DNA of 8,797 nucleotides, taken from assembly GCA_050485745.1 (NCBI GenBank), contig JBJHBY010000153.1, forward strand, positions 1-8,797. The letters are read 5' to 3'. Source of the stretch: JBJHBY01 sp050485745 (GTDB lineage Bacteria > Pseudomonadota > Gammaproteobacteria > Pseudomonadales > CAMLJR01). The notes beneath the pieces were generated by a model. That model did no database searches. It saw nothing but the letters and a program-made list of their open reading frames with translations, and was not told where the DNA came from. The translations under genes were made by a program, and so were the position numbers. Positions 1-6,175 of the stretch are shown in pieces. Within the stretch, counting starts at the first letter, position 1; every line of letters starts with the position of its first letter.

Positions 1-30
1 CAAGCGCTCTCCCAGCTGAGCTATAGCCCC
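1..30 (-). tRNA. tRNA-Ala, 5' part only (cut by window edge)
   Basis: Read on the minus strand, the first 30 tRNA bases are present: a GGGGCTA acceptor strand, TA, the D-arm GCTC...GAGC around an AGCTGGGA loop, and then the beginning of the anticodon stem (CTTG). These match the 5' part of bacterial tRNA-Ala as I know it. The CTTG anticodon stem fits the GGC isoacceptor better than UGC, but the anticodon lies outside the window, so the isoacceptor is an inference. The gene is transcribed leftward out of the window from its own promoter at 45-73. Confidence 0.9.
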
Positions 31-44
31 GAAAGGGAGCGCGC

Positions 45-73
45 ATATTAAAAACCCCGGGCGGGGCTGTCAA
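45..73 (-). promoter_or_regulatory. Near-consensus sigma-70 promoter of tRNA-Ala
   Basis: On the minus strand a perfect -35 TTGACA (73-68) and a -10 TAATAT (50-45) are separated by exactly 17 bp. Transcription would start near 38-37, leaving a leader of about 7-8 nt before the tRNA at 30. The stretch after the -10 is GCGCGCT, a GC-rich discriminator of the kind linked to stringent (ppGpp) control of stable RNA genes; that regulation is inferred from the family. The -35 contains the stop codon of the upstream regulator gene, and the spacer is the hairpin described in the next entry. Confidence 0.82.
50..66 (-). terminator. Probable Rho-independent terminator after the AraC-family gene
   Basis: On the minus strand CCCC (66-63), loop GCCC, GGGG (58-55) is followed by five T residues (54-50). 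One A-U and one G-U pair may extend the stem to six. It begins 3 nt after the TGA stop of the regulator gene. The stem is short, so efficiency is uncertain. It fills the spacer of the tRNA promoter, so termination would occur exactly where the tRNA polymerase binds. Confidence 0.55.
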
Positions 74-1119
74 CGGGCTGGCGGGATTTTTTGTGGCGTC
101 GCGGCGGCGGCCACGGGCTGGAACAGGCGGCGGTAGGCCGCCGGGGTGAGACCGGTGAGGCGCTTGAACAAACGCCGGAAAAAGGACACGTCCTCGTAAC
201 CCACGGCGATGCCGATGGCGTCGACCGGGTCGCCGCCGGCTTCGAGCAGTCGCTTGGCGGCTTCCACCCGCAGGTTCTGCAGGTATTCGGTGAGGGAACG
301 GCCGGTGGCGGCGCGAAAGCGGCGCTTGAGGCTGCGTTCGGGAATGCCCGCCTGGTCGACCACACCGCGCACCGCGCCGGGCTGGAGAAAGTGCTGCGCC
401 AGCCACTCCTCACAGCGGCGCACCAGGGCGTCGGCGTGCAGGGCGCGGGTGGCCAGGGGTGTGAATGGCAGCTGCCCTTCCCCGTGCCACTTCAGCAGGT
501 AGACCTGGGCGATGCGCAGGGCCTCTCCCGGGCTGGCGTGGCGGGCGATGATGTGCAGGGCGAGGTCGTGCCAGGAGGTGGTGCCGCCGGCGGTGACAAT
601 GCGCCCGGCGTGGTCGGCAATCACCAGGTTGGGTTCGGGGTGGAAGCGCACCTTCGGGTAGTGCTGGCGGAACAGCTCCCGGTAGCCCCAGTGGGAGGTG
701 GCGTCGCAGCCGTCGAGCAGCCCGGTCTCCGCCAGCATCACCGCGCCGGAGCAGGCGGAGTAGATGGCGCAGCCGCGGCGGTGGCAGCGGCGGATCCATT
801 CCATCAATGCCGGGTAGCGGTCGTGCAGGGGTTCGTCCGGCCCCAGCCACAGTTCCGGCAGGACGAGGATATCGCCGCCGGGGTCGTCGCCGATGCCGCA
901 GTCCGGGGTGACGGGGATGCGGTGGCCGCAACTGAAGGGCTGTGGCTCCGGGGCGACGATGCGCACCCGAAAACACTGCCGCGGCGCGTCGCTGCCGGTG
1001 AGTTCCTGCCACACGCTGCCGGCGGCACTGAGCACGTCGACCATGCCGTACAGGGCCGAGCCGGCGGTTTCCGGCACCGCCAGGATGAGCACGTCGATGG
1101 GGGCTGGCTGCGGGTCCAT
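70..1119 (-). CDS. GATase1/DJ-1-like AraC-family transcriptional regulator
   Basis: A 349-residue cytoplasmic transcription factor of the GlxA/FtrA-like class. Residues about 8-195 form a DJ-1/PfpI (glutamine amidotransferase-like) domain, with the nucleophile-elbow-like YSACSGAVMLAE at 120-131 (Cys123) and ATSHW at 140-144. Residues about 230-335 hold the paired helix-turn-helix AraC DNA-binding domain: first HTH around 253-273, second from AIGIAVGYEDVSFFRRLF (301-318) to the typical end TGLTPAAYRR. In this class the first domain usually senses a small molecule and is not a working amidase; the ligand here is unknown. I chose ATG at 1119; an in-frame TTG at 1143 would add eight residues but has no ribosome site. 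The osmC-like gene is divergent, 197 bp away, so it is a possible target. The stop codon overlaps the tRNA promoter. Confidence 0.9.
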   Translation of the reverse strand: MDPQPAPIDVLILAVPETAGSALYGMVDVLSAAGSVWQELTGSDAPRQCFRVRIVAPEPQPFSCGHRIPVTPDCGIGDDPGGDILVLPELWLGPDEPLHDRYPALMEWIRRCHRRGCAIYSACSGAVMLAETGLLDGCDATSHWGYRELFRQHYPKVRFHPEPNLVIADHAGRIVTAGGTTSWHDLALHIIARHASPGEALRIAQVYLLKWHGEGQLPFTPLATRALHADALVRRCEEWLAQHFLQPGAVRGVVDQAGIPERSLKRRFRAATGRSLTEYLQNLRVEAAKRLLEAGGDPVDAIGIAVGYEDVSFFRRLFKRLTGLTPAAYRRLFQPVAAAATPQKIPPAR

Positions 1120-1169
1120 CCCGGGCGCCCTGGGGCATCGCAAGGCCCGCGCCGCGGGCGATGGCGCAG

Positions 1170-1199
1170 ATCATGGCACGATCGCCCCGGTTTTGTCCC
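1170..1199 (-). promoter_or_regulatory. Weak candidate promoter for the AraC-family gene
   Basis: On the minus strand GGGACA (1199-1194) and CATGAT (1175-1170), each matching four of six consensus bases, are 18 bp apart. This would start the transcript near 1162. The leader would then open with a six-pair hairpin (GCCCGC, loop, GCGGGC, 1145-1159). In DNA this rich in GC such matches can be chance. Confidence 0.25.
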
Positions 1200-1303
1200 G
1201 CGCCCATCTGCTGCGCCGGGCGACCCGGGCGTAGGGTGGAACCAGGCTCCCGCCACGACGGCGGGGCCGCCATCCAGCGGATGGCACCCGAACAACAGCC
1301 GAT

Positions 1304-1308
1304 GAGGA
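1304..1308 (+). promoter_or_regulatory. Ribosome binding site that sets the osmC-like start
   Basis: GAGGA lies 8 nt before ATG 1317. It favours this start over the in-frame ATG at 1302, which overlaps the site, and over the upstream ATG at 1161. Confidence 0.65.
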
Positions 1309-1316
1309 TCACGACC

Positions 1317-1940
1317 ATGAGCACAGCGATGCAAACACCCCCGGCCCCGGAACAGGCCGCCGCCACCCGCAACGGCCTGGACCTGGCACGGATGAGCCGC
1401 ACCGTGGCCACCCTGCAGGCGCAGCCGCCGCTGGCGCAGTTCCGCTTCCGCGCGCGCAACCAGTGGATCAACGGCGGCGAGAACCGCTCCAGCATCCAGG
1501 GCTTTTATGGCGTCGGCGCGGAGGACACCTCGCGCGAGCGCCCCTTCGAGTTCACCAACGGCGAGCCGCCGGTGCTGCTCGGGCACAATGAGGGCGCCAA
1601 CCCGGTGGAGTTCCTGCTGCACGCCCTGGCGGGTTGCGTCACCACCACCACGGTGCTGCACGCCACCGCGCGCGGCATCACCCTCCGCGCCATGTCCACG
1701 GAGCTGGAGGGGGATATCGACCTGCAGGGGCTGCTGGCACTGGACGACACGGTGCCGGCGGGTTACCGGGAGGTGCGCATGCGCCTGCACATCGAGGCGG
1801 ACTGCAGCGACGCGGAGCTGGATGAGTTGCTGGCCTTCGCCCGGGAGCACTCGCCGGTGTGCAACACCATTTGCCGGCCGGTGCCGGTGCGCATCGAGCG
1901 GGTGCGGGCTCAGCCCGCCCCGCCACCCAGGTCCGCGTAG
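1317..1940 (+). CDS. OsmC-family protein (probable organic hydroperoxide/thiol peroxidase-like)
   Basis: A 207-residue soluble protein. OsmC/Ohr proteins reduce organic hydroperoxides with a pair of cysteines. Here the first lies in FLLHALAGCVTTTT (Cys107) and the second in EHSPVCNTICRPV (Cys182, with an additional Cys186), the usual two OsmC positions. It is longer than Ohr (about 140 residues): some 40 extra N-terminal residues precede QFRFRARNQWINGG, as in the longer general OsmC-family branch. Thus peroxidase activity is plausible but the exact substrate is not known. GAGGA 8 nt upstream supports the start. The last 10 codons run 31 bp into the 3' end of the convergent gltX. The divergent AraC-type regulator may control it. 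Confidence 0.88.
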   Translation: MSTAMQTPPAPEQAAATRNGLDLARMSRTVATLQAQPPLAQFRFRARNQWINGGENRSSIQGFYGVGAEDTSRERPFEFTNGEPPVLLGHNEGANPVEFLLHALAGCVTTTTVLHATARGITLRAMSTELEGDIDLQGLLALDDTVPAGYREVRMRLHIEADCSDAELDELLAFAREHSPVCNTICRPVPVRIERVRAQPAPPPRSA

Positions 1941-3403
1941 GCCTTCTCCAGCTTTTTCAGCCGCTTCTTGCCCACGCCACCGAGCACCTCGATGGCGTGG
2001 CGCAGGCGCGCGCGGCTGAGGTCGGGGCCGAGCAGGTGCATGGCGTCCACCACCGAGAAGGACGCGGTGGTGCCGCTGATGGCCACGAACAACGGCGCGA
2101 ACAGGTCCTTCACCTTCATGCCCAGGGCGTCGGCCAGGTTTTTCAGCTCCTGAAAGATCAGGTCCCGCTGCCAGTGGCGCAGGGCTTCCATGCGCCACAG
2201 GGCGAACTGCAGCACTTCGAGCAGGCGCTCCTCGTCGAGCTTCGCGGCTTCGAAGTCCGCCGGCTTCAGCGGCAGCATGCCGGAGACGAGAAACGCCATC
2301 AGCGGCGCGAAGTCGCTCAGGGTCTCGATGCGGCCCTGGGCGTGGGGCAGCATGCTGAGCAGGTTGTCGCGGTTGTAGGCCCAGTCGTGCAGGCGGTCGG
2401 CGAGTTGCTCCAGGCTGTGGTTCTCGCGAATCCACAGACCGTTCAGCCAGCGCAGCTTTTCCACATCGAAGATCGGCCCGCCGAGGCTGACCCGGCTGAT
2501 GTCGAACACCGAGAGCATTTCGTCCAGGGCGAACTTCTCGCGCTCGTCGGGCATGGACCAGCCCATGCGCCCGAGGTAGTTGAGCAGGGCCTCGGGCAGA
2601 AAGCCCATGCGCTGGTAGTAGAGAATACTGGTCGGGTTCTTGCGCTTGCTGAGCTTGGTTTTGTCCGGGTTGCGCAGCAGGGGCAGGTGGCAGAACACCG
2701 GCGGCTGCCAGCCGAAGGCCTGGTACAGCAGGATGTGCTTTGGCGCGGAGCTGATCCACTCCTCGCCGCGAATGACGTGACTGATCTGCATCAGGTGGTC
2801 GTCGACCACGTTGGCCAGGTGGTAGGTGGGCAGGCCGTCGGCCTTGAGCAGCACCTGCATGTCGACCTGGGCCCAGTCGATGCTGATTTTGCCGCGCAGC
2901 AGGTCGTCGAATTCACAGGCGCCCTCCCGCGGTACCTTGAGGCGCACCACATAGGGCTCGGCGGAGCTCAGGCGCCCGGCGATCCCGGCCTGGGACAGGT
3001 GCAGGCAGTGGCCGTCGTAGCCCAGGGGCTGCTGGTTGGCCATTTGCTCCGCGCGCAGGGCGTCCAGGCGCTCGCTGCTGCAGAAGCAGCGAAAGGCATG
3101 GCCACCCTCGATCAGCCGGTCAGCGTGCTGCCGGTAAATTTCCGAGCGCTCGCTCTGCCGATAGGGCCCGTGGGGGCCGCCGACGTCCGGGCCCTCGTCC
3201 CACTCCAGGCCCAGCCAGCGCAGGGCGTCGAAAATCGCTTGCTCGGATTCGGGGGTGGAGCGGGCCTGGTCGGTGTCCTCGATGCGCAGCAGGAACTGGC
3301 CGCCATTGGCGCGGGCGTAGCACAGGTTGAACAGCGCGATATAGGCGGTGCCTACGTGGGGGTCGCCGGTGGGTGACGGAGCGATACGGGTGCGAACGGC
3401 CAT
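1910..3403 (-). CDS. gltX: Glutamyl-tRNA synthetase
   Basis: A 497-residue class I aminoacyl-tRNA synthetase that joins glutamate to tRNA-Glu using ATP in the cytoplasm. The Rossmann catalytic domain opens with RTRIAPSPTGDPHVGTAYIA (4-23), whose HVGT (16-19) is the HIGH-type signature. The second ATP signature is KLSKR (250-254). The zinc site is complete: Cys106, Cys108, then Cys133 and His135, with the same 24-residue gap as in the E. coli enzyme. LLRIEDTDQARS (38-49) and HVIRGEEW (209-216) are also family hallmarks. The C-terminal all-helical anticodon-binding part runs from about 320 to 490. Length fits the usual 470-500. The start is placed at MAVRTR, the conserved N-terminus; no clear Shine-Dalgarno site precedes it. 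Its tail overlaps the osmC-like gene by 31 bp. Confidence 0.98.
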   Translation of the reverse strand: MAVRTRIAPSPTGDPHVGTAYIALFNLCYARANGGQFLLRIEDTDQARSTPESEQAIFDALRWLGLEWDEGPDVGGPHGPYRQSERSEIYRQHADRLIEGGHAFRCFCSSERLDALRAEQMANQQPLGYDGHCLHLSQAGIAGRLSSAEPYVVRLKVPREGACEFDDLLRGKISIDWAQVDMQVLLKADGLPTYHLANVVDDHLMQISHVIRGEEWISSAPKHILLYQAFGWQPPVFCHLPLLRNPDKTKLSKRKNPTSILYYQRMGFLPEALLNYLGRMGWSMPDEREKFALDEMLSVFDISRVSLGGPIFDVEKLRWLNGLWIRENHSLEQLADRLHDWAYNRDNLLSMLPHAQGRIETLSDFAPLMAFLVSGMLPLKPADFEAAKLDEERLLEVLQFALWRMEALRHWQRDLIFQELKNLADALGMKVKDLFAPLFVAISGTTASFSVVDAMHLLGPDLSRARLRHAIEVLGGVGKKRLKKLEKAYADLGGGAG

Positions 3404-3521
3404 GGCGCGGGGAATCCCGGAACGGGGCAAGGCGCCACCGCCGGCCCGCCGCCCCCACCACAACAGGGCTGCGGCCACACCGTGCCGGTGACATCTATGC
3501 CGATGAAATCGAAGGGGAAAC

Positions 3522-3527
3522 ATCATA
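3522..3527 (-). promoter_or_regulatory. Candidate -10 element for gltX
   Basis: TATGAT on the minus strand, preceded by TG, resembles a -10 box, but no convincing -35 lies 16-19 bp upstream. It would give a leader of about 110 nt for gltX. It is one of few AT-rich hexamers in the region. Confidence 0.25.
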
Positions 3528-3606
3528 CACGAAGGCGCCGCGCCGGGGCATCGGCCGGCGCTGGCGCAATTCCTCATACCAGGCCACGGCATCGCCGGCG
3601 CCGGGT

Positions 3607-3635
3607 TTGACCGGCCTCATCACCGCCGGTAACGT
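3607..3635 (+). promoter_or_regulatory. Candidate promoter for the CoA-transferase/MFS pair
   Basis: TTGACC (3607-3612) matches five of six -35 bases. TAACGT (3630-3635) follows at 17 bp and matches only about three -10 bases. A start near 3642 would leave a leader of about 28 nt containing the strong ribosome site. Confidence 0.35.
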
Positions 3636-3657
3636 CCTGCGCTGACCCTGTGCAGCC

Positions 3658-3665
3658 GGAGGTGA
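3658..3665 (+). promoter_or_regulatory. Strong ribosome binding site of the CoA-transferase gene
   Basis: GGAGGTGA is a full-length complement to the 3' end of 16S rRNA and lies 4 nt before ATG 3670. It fixes the start and suggests efficient translation. Confidence 0.8.
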
Positions 3666-3669
3666 AGCA

Positions 3670-6078
3670 ATGACGGGAACAGCGCCCTTTGCGGGCCTGC
3701 GCGTGCTGGAACTGTCGGACGGCATCGCTGGTGCCTGGGCCGGCAAGCTGCTGGCGGATGCCGGCGCCGAGGTGATCCGGCTGGAGCCCCCGGGGGGTGA
3801 CCCGATGCGGCGCTGGAAAGCCTCCGCGGCACTGGGCCTGAGCCCGCCCCTGGAGCAGGGCCGCACCAGCCCCCTGTTCCACTATCTGAACGGCCACAAG
3901 CGCAGCCGCGTGCTGGACCTCCAAGCCGCCAGCGCCGGGGCAGCGGCCGAGCTGGAGGCCCTGGCGGCGGCCGCGGACATCCTGCTGGTGGACCTGCAGC
4001 AGCCCGCGCCGTCCACACAGGCGCTGCTGCAAACCCTGCAACGGGAGCAGCCGGGGCTGACCGTGGTGGAGGTCTCCGCCTGGGGCGGCAGCGGCCCCTT
4101 CGCCGGGCGCAGCGCCAATGACTTCAGCCTGCAGGCGGAGATCGGCGCCACCGCCTACCGCGGCTATGCGGATCGCCCGCCCATCGCCGCCGGTGGCCAG
4201 ATCGGCGATTACCTCACCGGCAGCCACGCCGCGGTGGCGGCGGTGGCCGGCTGGCTGCAGGCGCGCCAGTCCGGGCGCGGGCCGCAAGTGGCGGTGCCCG
4301 CCTTCGAGGTGATGCTGATGTGCCTGCAGCCTTATCAGTACCTGTTCGCCCAATGCCAGCCCGGGGTGCTGCTGCAGCGCTCCCTGGAGGTGCCCTCGAT
4401 CGAACCCGCCAGCGATGGCTGGGTGGGCTTCTGCGCGGTCACCGCACAGCAGTGGCAGGCCCTGGCGGAGCTGGTCGGCCATCCCGCGATGGGCAAGGAT
4501 CCGGGCCTGGCCTACAGCGACCAGCGCTGCCAGCGGCTGGACGAGGTGCAGCCGAAAATCCACGCCTGGACGCGCCAGCACAGCGTGGAGGACATCGTCA
4601 CTCAGGCCAGTGCCGCCCGCATTCCGGTGGCGCCGGTGGGCAATGGCGAGACGGTCACCGAGATGGCGCAGATGGAAGCCCGCGGCATCTACCGCCGCCA
4701 CCCGGACGGCTTTCTGCAGCCGCGCCCGCCGTTTCACCTCGGCCACGGTGGCCTGCGCGAGGTCGGCGTGGCGCCGGCCCTGGATGAATACCGGGATACC
4801 CCCGCACCGCGACAGCGGCCCGCGCCGGATCCGGACCCAGGCCCGGACCCGGCCAGCGCCCTGCCCCTGGCCGGCCTCACCGTGGTGGACTTCACCGCCT
4901 TCTGGGCCGGCCCCTATGGCAGCGCCTGCCTCGCCGCCCTCGGCGCCGACGTGATCAAGATCGAATCCACCCGGCGCCCGGACGGCATGCGCTTCGCCTC
5001 CGGCATGCCCCCCGGGGACAAGCCCCTGTGGGAGACCTCGCCGATCAGCCACGGCGCCAACAGCAACAAGCGCGACATCACCCTGGACCTCGAGAGCGAG
5101 GCCGGGCTCGACCTGGCACGGCGCCTGATCGCCCGCGCGGACATCGTGATCGAGAACTTCTCGCCCCGGGTGATGGAGCGCTTTGGCCTGGGCTGGGAAC
5201 AGATCCACGCCCTCAACCCCGAGGCGATCATGGTGCGCATGCCCGCCTTCGGCCTGGAGGGCCCCTGGCGCGACCGCACCGGCTTCGCCGCCACCATCGA
5301 GCAGGTGTCCGGGCTGGCCTGGCTGACCGGCTACCCGGACCGCGCCCCGCTGATCCCCCGCGGCGCGGTGGACCCGCTGGGCGGCATCACCGCGGTGTTC
5401 GCCACACTGGCCGCCCTGGAGCAGCGCCGCCAGGGCCTGGGCGGGCAGCTGGTGGAGGTGCCGCTGATGGAGCCGGGCCTGGCCATCGCCGCGGAGCAGG
5501 TGCTGGAGTTCAGCGCCTTCGGCGTGCGCCTGGAGCGCATGGCCAACCGCAGCCCCAGGGCGGTGCCCCAGGGGGTGTTCAATTGTGCCGGCGAGGGCAT
5601 GCTGGCCCTGTCGGTATCGCACCCCGACCACTGGCGGGCCCTGGTCGATGCGCTGGGCCTCGATGCCCTGCGCGACCCGGCGCTGCAGGACGCGGCGGCG
5701 CGGCGCCAGCGCGAGGACGAGATCGAGGAGCAACTGGCGCTGTACTGCCAGAGCGAGGACGCAGAGGCCCTGGCGGAGCGCCTGGCCCTGGCCGGCGTTC
5801 CCGCGGCACCCCTGCGCAACGCCCGCGAGACCCATCGCCACCCGCAGCTGCGGGCCAGCGGCTTTTTCACCCGCCTGGAGCATGCGGTGATGGGCGAGCT
5901 CGACTACCCGGCGTTTCCGTTCACCTTCGACGGGCAGCACCTGCCGGTGCGCAGCCCGGCACCCCTGCTGGGCGAGCACAACCGGGCGGTGCTGCAGGGC
6001 CTGCTCGGCCTGTCGGATGCGGAGCTGGCCAGACTGGAGGCCGACGGCGTGATCGGCAACCGGCCCGCTTTCGGGTAG
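3670..6078 (+). CDS. Tandem two-domain family III CoA-transferase (CaiB/BaiF type)
   Basis: An 802-residue cytoplasmic protein, twice the usual 380-430 residues of its family, which moves CoA between carboxylic acids through an aspartyl-CoA thioester. Domain 1 (about 5-375) opens with LRVLELSDGIAGAWAGKLLA (10-29) and GAEVIRLEPPGGDPMRRW. Domain 2 (about 398-800) opens with LAGLTVVDFTAFWAGPYGS and GADVIKIES. A Pro/Asp-rich linker (379-397) joins them. Both halves keep an aspartate where the catalytic one is expected: Asp180 in IGDYLTGSHAAVAAVAGW and Asp568 in AVDPLGGITAVFATLAAL. Domain 2 is the more canonical, with IENFSPRVMERFGLG (494-508); domain 1 has VDLQQPAP at that motif. Tandem proteins of this type are known (mycobacterial homologues, and DMSP-cleaving DddD), but none fixes the substrate here. 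The MFS gene 97 bp downstream suggests co-transcription. Confidence 0.9.
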   Translation: MTGTAPFAGLRVLELSDGIAGAWAGKLLADAGAEVIRLEPPGGDPMRRWKASAALGLSPPLEQGRTSPLFHYLNGHKRSRVLDLQAASAGAAAELEALAAAADILLVDLQQPAPSTQALLQTLQREQPGLTVVEVSAWGGSGPFAGRSANDFSLQAEIGATAYRGYADRPPIAAGGQIGDYLTGSHAAVAAVAGWLQARQSGRGPQVAVPAFEVMLMCLQPYQYLFAQCQPGVLLQRSLEVPSIEPASDGWVGFCAVTAQQWQALAELVGHPAMGKDPGLAYSDQRCQRLDEVQPKIHAWTRQHSVEDIVTQASAARIPVAPVGNGETVTEMAQMEARGIYRRHPDGFLQPRPPFHLGHGGLREVGVAPALDEYRDTPAPRQRPAPDPDPGPDPASALPLAGLTVVDFTAFWAGPYGSACLAALGADVIKIESTRRPDGMRFASGMPPGDKPLWETSPISHGANSNKRDITLDLESEAGLDLARRLIARADIVIENFSPRVMERFGLGWEQIHALNPEAIMVRMPAFGLEGPWRDRTGFAATIEQVSGLAWLTGYPDRAPLIPRGAVDPLGGITAVFATLAALEQRRQGLGGQLVEVPLMEPGLAIAAEQVLEFSAFGVRLERMANRSPRAVPQGVFNCAGEGMLALSVSHPDHWRALVDALGLDALRDPALQDAAARRQREDEIEEQLALYCQSEDAEALAERLALAGVPAAPLRNARETHRHPQLRASGFFTRLEHAVMGELDYPAFPFTFDGQHLPVRSPAPLLGEHNRAVLQGLLGLSDAELARLEADGVIGNRPAFG
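4804..4860 (+). other. Pro/Asp-rich interdomain linker of the tandem CoA-transferase
   Basis: Codons 379-397 encode a low-complexity stretch including PAPDPDPGPDPAS. The DNA carries short GGACCC/GGATCC-like repeated units. It marks the join of the two domains and supports an ancient fusion or duplication, not a frameshift or assembly error. Confidence 0.7.
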
Positions 6079-6134
6079 TATCGGCTGCTTGTCCATTTGA
6101 CCAGGCCCGGGCGCACCGTCTCCCGGGAAGCCAA

Positions 6135-6154
6135 CGGCACCGGGATGTGTGCCG
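6135..6154 (+). other. Short hairpin upstream of the MFS ribosome site
   Basis: CGGCAC (6135-6140) and GTGCCG (6149-6154) can pair around an eight-base loop, seven bases before the AAGGAA ribosome site. There is no T-tract, so it is not a standard terminator. It could be chance. Confidence 0.3.
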
Positions 6155-6161
6155 GGTGCAC

Positions 6162-6167
6162 AAGGAA
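6162..6167 (+). promoter_or_regulatory. Ribosome binding site that sets the MFS start
   Basis: AAGGAA lies 8 nt before ATG 6176 and favours this start over the in-frame GTG at 6149. Confidence 0.65.
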
Positions 6168-6175
6168 CCCACAGC

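Larger units (their letters stand above)
3404..3669. other. Divergent intergenic region between gltX and the CoA-transferase gene
   Basis: These 266 bp separate two divergently transcribed genes and must hold both promoters. Short open frames cross it but have no ribosome sites or recognisable products. It contains a ten-base palindrome CCGGCGCCGG (3595-3604), which may be chance in this GC-rich context, and the two promoter candidates listed separately. I see no RNA gene or riboswitch. Confidence 0.6.

Noticed and set aside
91..1305. A 404-codon plus-strand open frame opposite the AraC-family gene
   Set aside because: Gly/Val-rich composition without any domain; the minus-strand gene has two clear domains.
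1634..1825. A small frame starting with a run of histidines (MRHHHHG)
   Set aside because: It comes from the ACC/CAC repeats coding for Thr in the osmC-like gene, read in another frame.
804..2759. A 651-codon minus-strand open frame crossing the regulator, osmC-like and gltX genes
   Set aside because: It spans three confident genes in other frames, and shows Arg/Pro/Ala-rich composition typical of GC-rich shadow frames.
1859..3376. A 505-codon plus-strand open frame opposite gltX
   Set aside because: gltX is certain from its signatures; this product is rich in Gln, Val and His, has no recognisable motif, and is a shadow.
3373..3645. A 90-codon frame in the gltX/CoA-transferase intergenic region
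   Set aside because: It begins inside gltX, has no recognisable product or ribosome site, and covers the region that must hold two promoters.
6097..6125. Possible internal promoter before the MFS gene (TTGACC at 6097-6102)
   Set aside because: At 17 bp spacing the -10 position reads CTCCCG, which has no resemblance to TATAAT.
6107..6129. Two CCCGGG units after the CoA-transferase gene as a terminator
   Set aside because: They could pair, but no T-tract follows, and the downstream gene appears co-transcribed.
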